Made by a program: the position numbers and the translations under genes
In this document: positions 32,774 to 44,314 of the stretch, piece after piece
Position numbering within the stretch: position 1 is the stretch's first letter
Layout of the letters: every line of letters begins with the position of its first letter
Source: Taxillus chinensis
Taxonomy: Eukaryota > Streptophyta > Magnoliopsida > Santalales > Loranthaceae
Length of the DNA: 64,000 nt
Assembly (NCBI GenBank): GCA_023512835.1
Contig: CM042085.1
Coordinates: forward strand, 45,370,189 to 45,434,188
Direction of reading: 5' to 3'
Notes under the pieces: model-generated
Databases searched by the model: none
What the model was told of the DNA's origin: nothing
Seen by the model: the letters and a program-made list of their open reading frames with translations, nothing else

Positions 32774-32803
32774 ATCCATATAGGAGATCACACCTATATG
32801 GAT
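32774..32803 (-). other. Leader hairpin of D1
   Basis: Perfect 11-bp ATCCATATAGG arms with the loop TGTGATCT on the minus strand, identical to 4589-4618. Confidence 0.6.
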
Positions 32804-32970
32804 TACATATATATAAACAGGTATAATTCATGTCCTGTCCTAGAACCATAGGACCGAGGAGGATTTGGGAAGAGCAGAATCCCTTCCTTGTATGTTCTCC
32901 TACTCCCGCTTCCACGCAAGACTCCGACCACCCACGCAAGAGCGCTCCGGCAGCCACCGAAGCTCTCCTT

Positions 32971-33005
<35 letters not shown>

Positions 33006-33060
33006 CGGCTGGTACGGGTGGAGCAACAAACCCTAAACCTAAAATAGAGGGGCTTCTCCT

Positions 33061-33138
33061 CCTTATATAGACAACACAACATCAAAACGACGTAGTTTTG
33101 ATTAAGTGAATCCCACATTAAAACGACGTAGTTTTGAT
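33061..33138 (-). promoter_or_regulatory. LTR promoter of D1
   Basis: TATA box (TTATATA in reverse at 33063-33069), with two AAAACGACGTAGTTTT palindromes upstream on the minus strand. The order matches the other chromovirus LTRs. Confidence 0.6.
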
Positions 33139-33690
33139 GGAACAAGCTATGACCTTCCCACATCCATACACACCAAAATATTCACAATTCCAACATGGTC
33201 CTTTGGGAAAAGATGATTAGAATGACAAAACCAAGGTAACCATGCAAAAACATGCACACGCCAATTTGAACGCCAATTCCCCAATTGGCGTGCAGCTCCA
33301 AATGCACTCAAACTTCACCCCAAGCCTCCTTGCATCTTGTAGAGGTCTAAAAGCAAAAATATGCTTGCACGTGAAATGGGTGAATTCACGTGCAGCTCCA
33401 AATGCTCTGAAATTTATGTGGTAGATAGAGGACCTCATTCCAAGCAACTTTTGTTCTTGCATGCCAATTGTTGGAGGCCATCTACTATACCAAAAGTGAG
33501 CTCCAAAATCTGCCAAAGCCGTTTAAACCGCATGTATATGCATAGCATCTTCCTAGGGCATAAATGTACGTTATCACTTGTCACATGCACCTCCCAAAAG
33601 TCCCATCTTGGGCTCATCTCTTACCTTAAACTTGTGCACCAACATCCAAGGTGTTTGTGGTTACACACGGGTCATTACATATAAGGTCGA

Positions 33691-33810
33691 AGGTTCGTAG
33701 ACCTGCAGTCATAGGGTTGAAGGTTCGTACACCCACAGTTGTAGGGTCAAAGGTTCGTAGACCCGCAGTCGTAGGATTGAAGGTTCGTAGACCCGTAGTT
33801 GTAGGGTCGA
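33691..33810 (+). repeat. 30-bp tandem repeat, four units
   Basis: Units start at 33691, 33721, 33751 and 33781, each AGGTTCGTAGACCCGCAGT-like followed by GTAGGGT(C/T)GA. The period is exactly 30, with scattered transitions. It lies inside LTR D, so the open frame across it is not taken as a gene. Confidence 0.85.
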
Positions 33811-34402
33811 AGATCCGAAGGTCGAAGGTCGAAGGTCGCAGGTTGCAGCTTCGAATCTTTGAGGCCGCAGTTCCGCAGCTACGAATCGCAGTCCTAAAGC
33901 TACGAGTCAGGCAGTTCTACAGCTTCGAGCTAGTGCAACTGCATTGGACTGGACCATTTACATTGTAAACCATTATGCCTCTCCACATTTAATTATTATA
34001 CTTAAGTTACAATGTAAATAACGAAATACCCCTCATTTAAATTCAAAGAAAAATACTAAAAAAATAAATTCTCATTCCTTCAAAATGTGAAAATTTGGAA
34101 TTTAGTGTAAAATCTTTGAAAAATCCAATTTTTCGTAGAGGTAAATTTTTGGAAAGTGGGGTTAGGCATCTTAAAAAAATCCCCAAAAATCAGATTATCT
34201 TAGTTATGATATGGAGACCCAATGTGGGGACTTTTTATTTCATGAAAACAACTCCTATGGGTATCTCCTTCCTTGGTCATGGAATGATGATCGATTTGTG
34301 CCATATTAGTGTTGGTATGTTGGTTTGAGGACTTGGGGCTTGGGCTCTATGACTTGTTGGGTTCTCACCGCGAAGCACAGATGATGCTATGTGGTTGACG
34401 GG

Positions 34403-34535
34403 GCAAGCATATGCACTGATGGCAGGCCTGTGTGACACTGTGGCCGGGCATATTGCGTCGTGGCTATGGCAGGCATATGCACTGATGGCAGGCCTGTGTG
34501 GCACTGTGTTCGAGCATATAGCATTGTGGTAGGGC
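34403..34535 (+). repeat. 66-bp direct duplication in LTR D
   Basis: GCATATGCACTGATGGCAGG-containing segments begin at about 34403 and 34469 and are nearly identical. Confidence 0.75.
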
Positions 34536-35894
34536 TGAGTGCCCTGAGCTGGGATCCCGTTAAGGATTGTGGACAAGTTGTCCTGTGTGGGCAGGCTGAG
34601 TCCTGATGTTTGTTTGCAGGTTGTGTTTTGATGATTGTGCACACCACACAGTGTACGAGTACACAGAGCATGTAGTATAAACTTATATGTTTGCATGATG
34701 TGGAGTATTGGGGTCACCTATTGAGCTTATCGCTCACCCCTACTTGTTGTTTACGTTTTTCAGGTGTGACCCAAGACTAGTGGAAGACTTTCTTCGAGGA
34801 GGACGTGCCCACTACTCTAATGTATGATACAGTGTTATATTCTGTATTGTTTTGTGTGATAACCCAGACATGGGTCCGTGGATAGTTGTATTTGCATACT
34901 ATTTGTGATGCGATGTCTGTATGACTATTTGACTTATTGTATTCATGATGATATATGGGATAGTATAGGATTACCCTTGATGTATGACTGTACAGGGTTG
35001 CATGATTAAGATAGCACCCGCGGTGTAGTCTCTATTGGTGCTAGTCACCAACCCCTTGACCTTTCGGGTGCGGGTAAGGGAAAGTCATGTTCCTGGTTCT
35101 GGGTTCCCTGGAATTTGGGGGCGTGACAAGTTTGGCTATTGACCTTCGACCTTACCAACACTTCGACCCTTTTGACTGTTGACCTTCGCTGTTTGGCTGT
35201 ATTTTCGCTGAGTCTTTCTGGTGCAGTCACGAGACACGTTTTTCATGCGCTGGCTATCTGATAGAGCTGTTTTTCAATGCCTGTCTGTCACATGTGCTAA
35301 CAAAAACTTAAAAAAGGACAATCACGAGCTACACAAGTCGCCATTCCTTCCGACAAAAGGCAGAATCTGAAAATAAAAATACTGGCATCAATAATATAAC
35401 ATTTATCATGCCCCGGATTTTCCAACCCGAGGAGACCGGAACGTGACCTTCCCTTTACCCGAGTTTGGATAAAGGGGGTAGAATACAACATGCCCACACA
35501 AGATACCATCCACTTCACATTTTATATCTAGAGAGACAAAATCATATATTTATTACATAAAACTCCTCATTACAATATCTCCCCACTGGGGTTACAAAGC
35601 TCACACATAAACAACGGAACTCAAATAATAATAAATAAAGCCACAAAACAGAACTGCCTTCAACTTGGGTGTTCCCGCCTAACGCTTGTAGGTCCCTGTA
35701 GAAAAAAAAACCAAACACAGTAGGAGGGGTGAGCAACCGCAGCTTAGTAGGGATCATGTCTCCCCAACCCATCCCATGCTCTTAGCATCTACATGCCATG
35801 TGTGCAACTGCAGTGTCGTGACAATTATTTCAACAAATCTAATAGCAAGCCATATCAGCAAGTACAATTATTTCCACAGCCACATAGGCTAGCA

Positions 35895-36085
35895 CATGAA
35901 CAGTCCCGGGCTTCCACAACCACCGGGTTTCTAAGAGCAGTCTCGGGCTTCCACAGCCACCGGGTTCCAAGAACAGTCCCGGGCTTCCACAGCCACCGGG
36001 TTTCACAAAACAGTCCCGGGCTTCCACAGCCACCGGGTTTCACAGAACAGTCCCAGGCTTCCACAGCCACCGGGTTTCATAGAAC
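35895..36085 (-). repeat. ~38-bp tandem array, five units
   Basis: Units of the type CAGTCCCGGGCTTCCACAGC followed by CACCGGGTTTCA. They are related in reverse to the arrays at 22663-22828 and 29840-30018 of T2. Confidence 0.85.
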
Positions 36086-36594
36086 AGTACACATAGCCAC
36101 TCAGGCATAAAACCAAACACTTAGTAAGCACACATTCACAAATGTACAAACCCAGCCACTCAGGCATAAAAACAAACACTTAGCTTGCACACCTTTACCA
36201 ACTCACAATTCCAGCCTTACTGGCATATTATCAAACACATACTGGGCATTATCACACAAACATATTCACACATGCATTTTATCGAACATTTAACATGCAC
36301 TGCCCACCCAACGTCAGAATCACACCAAAACGCCATTGAAGGCCAACATTCATATAGGAGATCACACCTATATGAAATTACATAGAAATATTATAGCAAT
36401 AACAATAGAAACTTTACAAAACATCCACACAGGGCCTAACCCCGGAACAGACCAGGAAAGACAGAACCCCTACCTCAACAGATTCCTCCATGCCTTAGCC
36501 TCCACGCCAAACGCCATTCGCCCAAGGAAACACCACCGCAGCAACCACGACCAGAAGCTTTTCTTCCTTCTCTCTCTCTCTCTCTCTCTGCGAC

Positions 36595-38915
36595 TGTAAG
36601 GACCCGTGTTTGAGGGGTTCTTGGAGTTAGCCTTGAGTAAGAGACCTTGTCCTAGAGAATAAACATCAGAATAGTGAGGTGTTAGTCGAATGGAGAATTT
36701 TGACTATACTTGGGCTGATTTTGAAGTTTGAGGCCCTAAGGGGTATTTTGGGAATTTCATATATGTTTAAAAATCCCAATTAACATTTATTTGAGAGATT
36801 TATTTTAAATATTTGTTGGGCTTAATGATTTGGGCTATTGAGCTTAAGAGATGGGTCAGAAAACCAATGCCTTTGAGATTTTATATGCTGGGCTTTAAAT
36901 TAATCAAAACTACGTCGTTTTGATTATGTGGGAAAATATATAAAGAAAAAGGGCTTGAGAATTAGGGGATTTCTCATTCCAAAACCCTAGCAGCCGTCAC
37001 CCCTTTGAGAGAGAGAGAGAGAAACACGGCCAAAGAGGGAGACTGCCGGAAAGAGGGAAACGCGGCCTGAGATGACGAGGACGATCCAAGGCCGGCGATC
37101 CAAGGTCAGACGGGAGGCCAGGAGACGTGATTGCTAGAATACAATGACCAGTTGAATTCTCCGACTTTGAGGTAGGGATTCGTTATCAACCCTTGTACCT
37201 CCTCCAAATTTCACCTGTTGTGATTTTCATCTGTTGTGATTCTTCTCTCAACCCCAATTCTGAATGAGATTATTAATATATATATAAACATGTAGATGCG
37301 TGTGGGATTAATATGAGATTTTTAATATATATAACTGAAAATAATTGAGTTGGATGCCCTGGATTTGTCTGGATGGGTAGTTTGGCATGAGTGTAGAGGC
37401 TAGAATTGAAAATAGGTATTGTATTCCAGGTTTAAAACTTAATAACTCACAAACTAACCGAAATTTGAGGTGGGTTCTTTAGAGAGAAGTCTTTAGAATA
37501 ACAAAACAAAGAAAACTGTGCCAAAACATGGCTACACGCCATATTGCACGCCATATGTGGCGTGCAGGTCCAAATACCCTGAGAATTTACCCCAGACTTC
37601 CTTGAGATGTGTAGAAGGTATGGAGCTAAAAATACCCCTGCACGCCAATTGGCCCGTATGACGTGCATCCTTCATTTTGCCTCTTTTGGCTGCCCCATTT
37701 AGCCAGAAGTCCCTTATGTGGAAAATAGAGTGATTTGAATGATGTCCATGAGTTGAGTTTGCCTAGAAACTTGCCAAAATAGTTCAAAAACACTTACATA
37801 GGTACAACTGTAAACTGTGAATGTCATTGAGAGTGTTGCTGCACTGCATGAGCTAGGTGCACTGTTGAGTTATTTTGTTATGCTTGAGTTGTGCTTGCTA
37901 AGCTATATTAACATGTTTGTATTGAGATATATTGTTAAGTACCTTGTACTGAGTGGGATGTACACCTGAGTTGCATTACTGAGATATACTTGCGCTTGAG
38001 CTGTGTTTACTGAGATGTACTGTGATGTACTTGCTGAGATGCTGTGAATTTGTGATTGAGTTTGAGTACCCAAATGCATGTGGATTGAACTGAGTTATGT
38101 GACAGGCACAATTACTGGACCTTTTGAGATTTGGCCAGGGCTGCGGTCCTGAGTCTCGGTGTAGCACTCACGACGGTGGGCTAAGTCTGCACCCATTCCT
38201 GAGGGTAGGTATGGCGTCCGAGGAGGTGATGGCCATACCTGACTCGGGTGGAAAATGTTGCATTGGTGACCACGTAACATTCGCCTGGATGTGGTATGTC
38301 ATGTCGCCGTGGTGGCGGGGTGTCCTCTGCCCTCCAGTGTGGGCACAGGTAAATGGTGTGTTAGCTGGGTGATGTGTGCTGTTTAGTTTTAGGCACTACA
38401 CGAGCACAAGCATACACTTGTCATGCATGTTGTAGAGTGGGACAGGTCTAGGGAGACTTGAACCCTACTGAGTTATGGTTTGCTCACCCCTCCTATAAAC
38501 TGTTCTTCTGTAGGGTCTAGCAGACGGTAGGTGAAAGAGCTGTGGTGGTATGCTACTGAGGCTGAAGACTTATTATGTATTTTATTGCTTTTGTGGACCT
38601 GTGTTTTATGGTTTGGATTGTTTATCAACAATATATTGTGGTTTGATGGGAGTTTTTCCCAGTTGAGTTGTAATAAATTTGGAACTCTTCTTGAGATGTA
38701 ATAGTTTGAGATATGTTTATTATTTGATCTATGTTTGTGTGCGTGGTTTGGGATCAGGAGCATGCTCCGTTGCATGTTAGCCTGGTTGTACAGATTTGGG
38801 ACAGCACCCGTGACATAAGCCTTTTGTAGGTGCTTGCACCAACCCCTTGACCCTTCGGGTGCGGGCATGGGCAGTCACTACCCGTTTCTAAGTGAGAGGA
38901 AATTGGGGTGTGACA
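36595..38915 (+). mobile_element. 5' LTR of T3
   Basis: 2321 bp, TGTAAGGACC...GTGTGACA. It has a single ACGTCG palindrome (36903-36924) then TATATAA at 36937, where the 3' LTR has two palindromes. A hairpin with TGCACGCCA arms and a TATG loop lies near 37541-37562. Confidence 0.9.
36903..36943 (+). promoter_or_regulatory. 5' LTR promoter of T3
   Basis: AAAACTACGTCGTTTT palindrome at 36903-36924 and TATATAA at 36937-36943. A (GA)n run follows at 37011 in the predicted leader. Confidence 0.62.
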
Positions 38916-38918
38916 ATA

Positions 38919-38930
38919 TGGTATCAGAGC
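38919..38930 (+). other. Primer binding site of T3
   Basis: TGGTATCAGAGC, three bases after the LTR end, is an exact complement to the 3' end of plant initiator tRNA-Met. Confidence 0.9.
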
Positions 38931-39364
38931 TCGTTCATGGTCTAGTGGACTTAGGATAGTGGGGAGAGTTAATTACTTTTGAGGCTCTCAGGAGGCAGTA
39001 TAGGACACGCCTGATCACCGTGGTTCTATCTGGGTTTTTGGGGTGTACTCAGGGGTAGTTAGACCAAGGAGTAGGACATTTGCATTTGGGTTGGGGGTGC
39101 GTACATGCATTAGCATTAGGTCACTAGTTTAATTTCAATATAAATGTTATGATTTGGAATGTTGTGTTGCTGAAAATTATTGCTGAAAATTGTTGCTGCG
39201 AATTGTTGTTGAGAATTGTTGCTGTGAATTTTTGCTGTGCAATTCTGAGCGATTATCCTGTATGTTTACATGTGAAAAGTTGCTTGAGTACCTCATGGCC
39301 CATGGGGATGAGGGTGTATAAAGCCTGAGAGATGCTGACTCTAGTCTTGTTTAATATGTAGACT

Positions 39365-41504
39365 ATGCCTCGTAGGAGAGTAACCCGAGCTACCCCAATT
39401 GTAGAAGATGAATCTTCTGCACGTGCTGGACAGGAGAGAGAACAGCGAGTAGAGGGCGATGATCCCCTGGAGCGGATCATGGCCTAAGTCCGGGCCTTAA
39501 GTGAGAACGTGCAGGGAATGCGTGAGGATCTCAGGGGGGGAGATCCTAAACGACGTACGTCAGGAGATGATGGCACGACAGGCAGTGCCACCCTCTCCAA
39601 CCCGTGAGGCAGGACCTTCGCGTAGGCAAGAAGTGCCGATGAGGCGCGAAGAGGGAGATGTGGTGACATGGTTTCGAAAGGAACACCCACCAAGGTTCAA
39701 GGGAGGAGCTGAACCTTTAGCAGCAGAGCATTGGCTGCAACAGATAGAGCATACATTCTCCTTTCTCCGACCCCAGGAGGAAGACAAGGTGAGGCTGGCA
39801 GTCCGACAGTTGGAGGAGGAGGCATTGGAATGGTCGCTTAGCATTTTAGGAAGCCGAGACTTGGAGGCCATGCCCTGGGGTGAGTTCCTCCAATTGTTCC
39901 ATGAGGAGTTCTTCCCAGAGTCACTGCGGTGGCAGAAACAGGAAGAGTTCAGCAGTCTTAAGCAGGTATCGCGAACGGTGGCAGAGTATGAGCGAGATTT
40001 TAAAGGGCTGAGTCGGTTTGCTCCAGAAGCAATCTCAAGGGAGGACTTAAAGGCCCATAAATTTACCATGGGACTCAGACCTGCCCTGAAGCAGAGAGTA
40101 GAGATGCTGCGATTGAAGACTTATGCTGAAGTCGTGGATACAACAAAGATTGTGGAGAGAGGATTAGAAGAGGGGAGGCAGGCTCATCAGGAGCGGCTAG
40201 GACAGAGTACGCGTGACAAGCAGGGGGAAACCAATAGACAGAGGGTTAAGCCTGGGAGTGGGACTCTTCCCAAGGACAGGGGCCAAGCTTCAATGGCTCC
40301 ACCCAGATCCCGTTATTTTGGAGGACAGGGAGGCTCAGCTGCGAGTTTCCCAAGCGGGTGTACCTATTGTGGCCAGTCAGGGCACGTCAAATGTGAGTGC
40401 CCCAAGCAGCACCTGAAGTGTCACAACTGTGGGAAAACAGGACACATCAGTACGGTGTGTTTCAGTAGAGGGAACAGCCGGGGAGTTGGAAGTTTAACAC
40501 AAGGAGGTAGGGGTGGGAACCAATTTCAAGCCCCAGCTCCGAGGCCAGCACGTTCTCTGCAAGCCAGTCAGGCTGGTTCTAGTTATACCAGACCACAGGG
40601 GGAGAGGCAACCACAAGGACGTTCGGAGGGGCGTCCAAGTGGACCCCAGGCGGGGACTAAAGGAAAGGCAGTAGAGGCAAGTGGTGGGGCTAGCCAGGGC
40701 AGAGTGTTTGCACTTACCTCAACACCAGCTGAGAGGGAGGGCTTACCATCACCCTCTGAGGAAGGTGGAGCCGGACCTTCGGTAGTTCGAGGTACTATTT
40801 TAATATCTCGTACTGTTGTTGCTGTACTGTTTGATACTGGAGCTTCGTGCTACCTGATTGCTGGGTCCTTGGTTGAGAGCATTGGACTTGATTGTGTGAG
40901 GGCTGAAAGACCTCTGAGGGTCGAGTCACCAATGGGAGGTGTGGAGTCAATCTGCCGAGTATGTCGTGAGTGTGTGCTTACGATAGGAGATGTTGAACTC
41001 TCATTTGATTTGTACGTGATGCCCATGATAACTTTTAGTTTGATTCTGGGGATGGACTGGTTGATGGCCTTTCAGGCTAAGATTGATTGTTATAGACGAC
41101 GAGTGTCGTTTATTTCACCCACAGGATCTCCTTGTACCCTAGTGGGTGAATGGGATAAGAATGCTAGGAGAGCTGGACCGATGGGGGAGCTATGGGGTAA
41201 TATTACCCATAGACTTGCCACTCTAACCTTTGAGGAGGAAGCTAACTTAGAAAAAAGGGTGTGGCCGGATGTTGCTGAGAATTTCCAGGATGTGTTTCCT
41301 GGGGAGTTGTTGGAGTTGCCTCCAAACAGAAGTATTGAGTTCACGATTGAGCTTTTGCCAGGGGTGGGACCCATCTCACAAGTAGCATACCAGATAGGAC
41401 CTGCCGAGTTGCGGGAGCTTCAAAAGCAAATAAAGGAACTGGGAGATAAAGGTTTTATCCGCCCTAGTACCTCACCTTGGGGTGCACTAGGTTCTGTTTG
41501 CTAA
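39365..41504 (+). pseudogene. gag-pol: gag, protease and start of reverse transcriptase (T3)
   Basis: The gag ATG is at 39365. A TAA at 39485 (likely CAA) and a one-base change in the G-run near 39533-39539 break the start; from 39540 to 41502 the frame is open. It holds the capsid region (WFRKEHPPRFKGGAEP, RYE-type ERDFKGLSRF), two CX2CX4HX4C zinc knuckles (about 40360-40460), a Gln/Gly/Pro linker, and protease with DTGAS at about 40831. Reverse transcriptase begins with [13 protein letters not shown]. An inserted base near 41488 (GGTGCACTAGG where T1 has GGTGCACCGG) shifts the frame. Confidence 0.9.
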
Positions 41505-42171
41505 GAAGGCAGACGGGTCGTTACGACTCTGTATTGATTACCGGAAGCTGAATCAAGTAATGGTCAAGAACAAATACCCTTTACCGCGGATCGATGATTT
41601 ATTTGACCAGCTGAGTGGAGCACGGTGGTTCTCGAAGATTGATCTACGTTCGGGATACCATCAGTTGAGGGTCAGGAAGGAGGACATCCCTAAAACAACA
41701 TTCAGGTGCAGATATGGACACTATAAGTGGTTAGTGATGCCTTCTGGGCTCACGAATGCACCGGCGGTGTTCATGCATCTGATGAATCAAGTATTCGCCC
41801 CATACCTAGATTCCTTCGTGGTGGTATTTATTGACGATATTCTCGTGTACTCTAAGACACGAACTGAGCATGAGGAGCACCTGACCGTGGTGTTGCAGAC
41901 ACTACGAGATCATCAATTGTATGCTAAATTTAGCAAGTGTGACTTCTGGATGCAAGAGGTGCATTTTCTTGGACATGTGGTATCCACCGAAGGAGTTAGA
42001 GTGGACCCAACCAAGATTGAGTCGGTATCATCTTGGAAGAGGCCCACGAACGTTTTTGAGATACGCAGCTTCATGGGTCTGGCGGGGTATTACCGGCGTT
42101 TTGTGGAAGGGTTTTCTCGGTTGGCAGCACCGATGACAGCCCTAACACAGAAAGGAGCCAAATTCGAGTGA
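41505..42171 (+). pseudogene. pol: reverse transcriptase (T3)
   Basis: Open from [20 protein letters not shown] through [10 protein letters not shown] and [10 protein letters not shown] to the [12 protein letters not shown] block. The FGL block reads PSGLTNAP (Phe to Ser). A TGA at 42169 stands where the frame needs TGG (KFEWTDKCQ), a G-to-A change. The catalytic Asp residues are present. Confidence 0.92.
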
Positions 42172-42753
42172 ACGGACAAGTGTCAGCAAGCTTTTGAGGA
42201 ATTGAAGACTCGACTGACTACTGCACCAGTGTTGAGTCTACCACAGGAGGGAGTTCCATTCGAGGTATATTGCGATGCATCTCGAGTTGGACTGGGGTGT
42301 GTTCTGATGCAAGAACACAAAGTCATAGCATATGGCTCGCGACAGCTGAAGCCCCATGAGAAGAATTACCCAACACATGACCTGGAGTTAGCAGTAGTTA
42401 TTTTTGCCCTAAAGTCTTGGCAACATTACCTTTTAGGGGAGAAATTTGTGGTATACACTGACCACAAAAGCCTACAGTATATCTTCACCCAGAGAGACCT
42501 GAATTTGAGACAGAGGAGATTGGTAGAGTACCTGCAAATGTTTGATTTTACACTCTCCTATACACCTGGGAAGGGGAATGTAGTTGCCGACGCGCTGAGT
42601 AGGAAGGGAAAAGCTGAGGTTTCCATTAGAGAATGGAAAATGATGGAACAGTTAGTAGTGCTTCAGGTACAGCCTGATCTTAGTAGTGGGGAAGTAGTCC
42701 TGTGTCTTATCATCGCGATGCCAGAGTTATACCAATGTGTCCGTGATGGCTAG
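42172..42753 (+). pseudogene. pol: RNase H (T3)
   Basis: Contains [13 protein letters not shown], the HDLELA motif with its Glu, and [17 protein letters not shown], so the catalytic carboxylates look intact. It continues into the linker with [10 protein letters not shown]. The frame ends at TAG 42751, where T1 (2201) reads CAG. Confidence 0.9.
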
Positions 42754-43401
42754 TTGGGGGACTTGGACTGTGAAGTAATCCGGGCCCAGATAGAGGCCGG
42801 TGAGATATCAGAAGAGTGGACAGAAGGAGCTGAACATGAGTTGAGATTTCAGGGGCACCTGATAGTACCGCCCTCCCTTCGAGAGGATGTGATGAGGGAG
42901 TTTCATCATTCCCATTTGGATGTACATCCAGGAGGGACAAAGATGTATCACGCCGTGCGAGCACAATTCTGGTGGCCGAGACTGAAGAGAAGTATAGCAG
43001 AGTTTGTTTCCAGGTGCCTTACTTGTCAGCAAGTGAAGGAAGAGCACCAACGACCTGCTGGTCAATTGCAGCCTTTGCCTGTGGCTGAGTGGAAGTGGGA
43101 ACATATTACCATGGACTTTGTGACAGGACTTCCTACTACTTCAGGGAGGAAGGACATGATTTGGGTCATAGTAGACCGATTGACCAAATCAGCCCATTTC
43201 TTGGCTATTCGGGAGCGAGACTCCATTGGGACGTTAAGCCAGTTGTATATTGACAAAATTGTCCGATTACATGGCATACCCGTGTCTATTGTTTCAGACA
43301 GAGATGCACGGTTTACCTCACAATTTTGGAGTAGTTTGCAAGTGGCACTGGGGACACGACTTAATTTGAGTACTCCTTATCACCCCGAGACTGATGGTTA
43401 G
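42754..43401 (+). pseudogene. pol: integrase zinc finger and core (T3)
   Basis: HHCC module at about 42890-43035 ([19 protein letters not shown]). The core Asp residues are in TMDFVTGLP and [12 protein letters not shown] at 43399 falls just before the SERTIQTLED block with the catalytic Glu; the usual reading there is Gln. Confidence 0.9.
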
Positions 43402-44163
43402 TCAGAGAGGACTATTCAGACACTGGAAGATTTGTTGAGAGCCTGTGTGCTTGATTTTGGAGGATCATGGGCTTCTCACCTTCCTCTAGTAGAGTTTGCC
43501 TATAATAACAGCTACCAGGCTTCTATAGGAATGGCCTCATTTGAGTCTTTGTATGGTAGACCCTGTCGGTCTCCATTGTGTTGGGCCAAAGCTGGAGAGG
43601 CAGCTATGTTGGGACCTCAATTGGTCCAAGAGGCTACGGCAAAAGTACAGTTGATTAGGCAGCGCCTTCTTACAGCTCAGAGCAGACAAAAGTCTTATGC
43701 AGATCACCGACACCGACCGTTGGAGTTTTTGGTTGGAGACCACGTATTCCTTCATGTTTCCTCACGGAGGGGACATAAGCGATTTGGAATGGGGTCTAAG
43801 TTATCTCCGCGATACATAGGCCCATTTCAGATATTGAGTAGGGTTGGACCTGTTGCATATAGGTTGGCATTACCTCCGAGTTTGAGCAGAGTTCATAATG
43901 TCTTCCATGTATCCTACTTGCGGGCATATCATCCAGATCTCACACATGTGTTGGACTGGAGTACTCTGGATATTGAGGAGGATATGACGGTTGTCGAGGC
44001 ACCTCTACGCATTTTGGATAAGCGCGAGAAGCAGCTATGAGGAAAGATTATTCCTTTGGTTCGGGTGTTATTGGAACACCGAGGTATGGAGGAAGAGACT
44101 TGGGAACGTGAAGCTGAAATGCGTGCTCACTACCCTGATCTGTTCGAGGACGAACAACCCTGA
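43402..44163 (+). pseudogene. pol: integrase C-terminus and chromodomain (T3)
   Basis: Open from the SERTIQ block through AYNNSYQASIGMAPFE-like sequence and the GPF module (SKLSPRYIGPFQIL). A TGA at 44038 replaces the CGA seen in T1 (3487). The chromodomain tail continues to LFEDEQP and a TGA at 44161. Confidence 0.9.
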
Positions 44164-44300
44164 AGGAGGGGAGGAAGGCAAACATCAAACATCAACATAA
44201 TCAGGTACTATTGATTATTTCTTTTGCTGTTGTATATTGTGTTCATTGGTTGTGGTCGTTCCCTCATTCCAAGTTTTCTTTTCGAGGACGAAGAATTCTT

Positions 44301-44314
44301 TAAGTGGGAGAGGA
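44301..44314 (+). other. Polypurine tract of T3
   Basis: TAAGTGGGAGAGGA directly before the 3' LTR. An AGGA-loop hairpin lies just upstream at 44279-44294. Confidence 0.8.

Larger units (their letters stand above)
31218..33684 (-). mobile_element. Deletion-derivative chromovirus D1 with TATAA duplication
   Basis: Read on the minus strand: a 5' LTR (33679 to 31720), a primer site (RC of 31706-31717), about 420 bases of 5' UTR, then only the last ~80 bases of a 3' LTR (31301 to 31223). TATAA occurs at 31218-31222 and 33680-33684. All coding sequence and most of the 3' LTR are gone. The LTR holds ACGTCG palindromes at 33081-33102 and 33117-33138, a ~45-bp tandem repeat (32195-32440) and a (CT)n run near 32985. 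Confidence 0.85.
21394..35128 (+). mobile_element. Chromovirus LTR D, split by two younger insertions
   Basis: Starts TGTAAAGATTCG (a decayed TGTAAGGACCCG) and ends GGGGGCGTGACA at 35128. Its parts are 21394-21615, 30503-31222 and 33685-35128, about 2.4 kb in total. It has a GA run and leader near 30690, an exact 30-bp repeat at 33691-33810 and a 66-bp duplication at 34403-34530. Its flanking 5-mers (AACTT, AGTTT) do not match. It holds no genes. Confidence 0.65.

Noticed and set aside
33651..33968. 105-codon open frame with a repeated RSKVRRPAVVG word
   Set aside because: Produced by an exact 30-bp (10-codon) tandem repeat in an LTR.
21389..35133. Target duplication for LTR D
   Set aside because: Flanks AACTT and AGTTT differ at two of five bases, and the sequences beyond belong to different Tat copies.
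38919..38930. Possible tRNA-Met gene
   Set aside because: Only the 12 bases complementary to the tRNA 3' end are present; it is a primer binding site. No tRNA or rRNA gene was recognised in the window.
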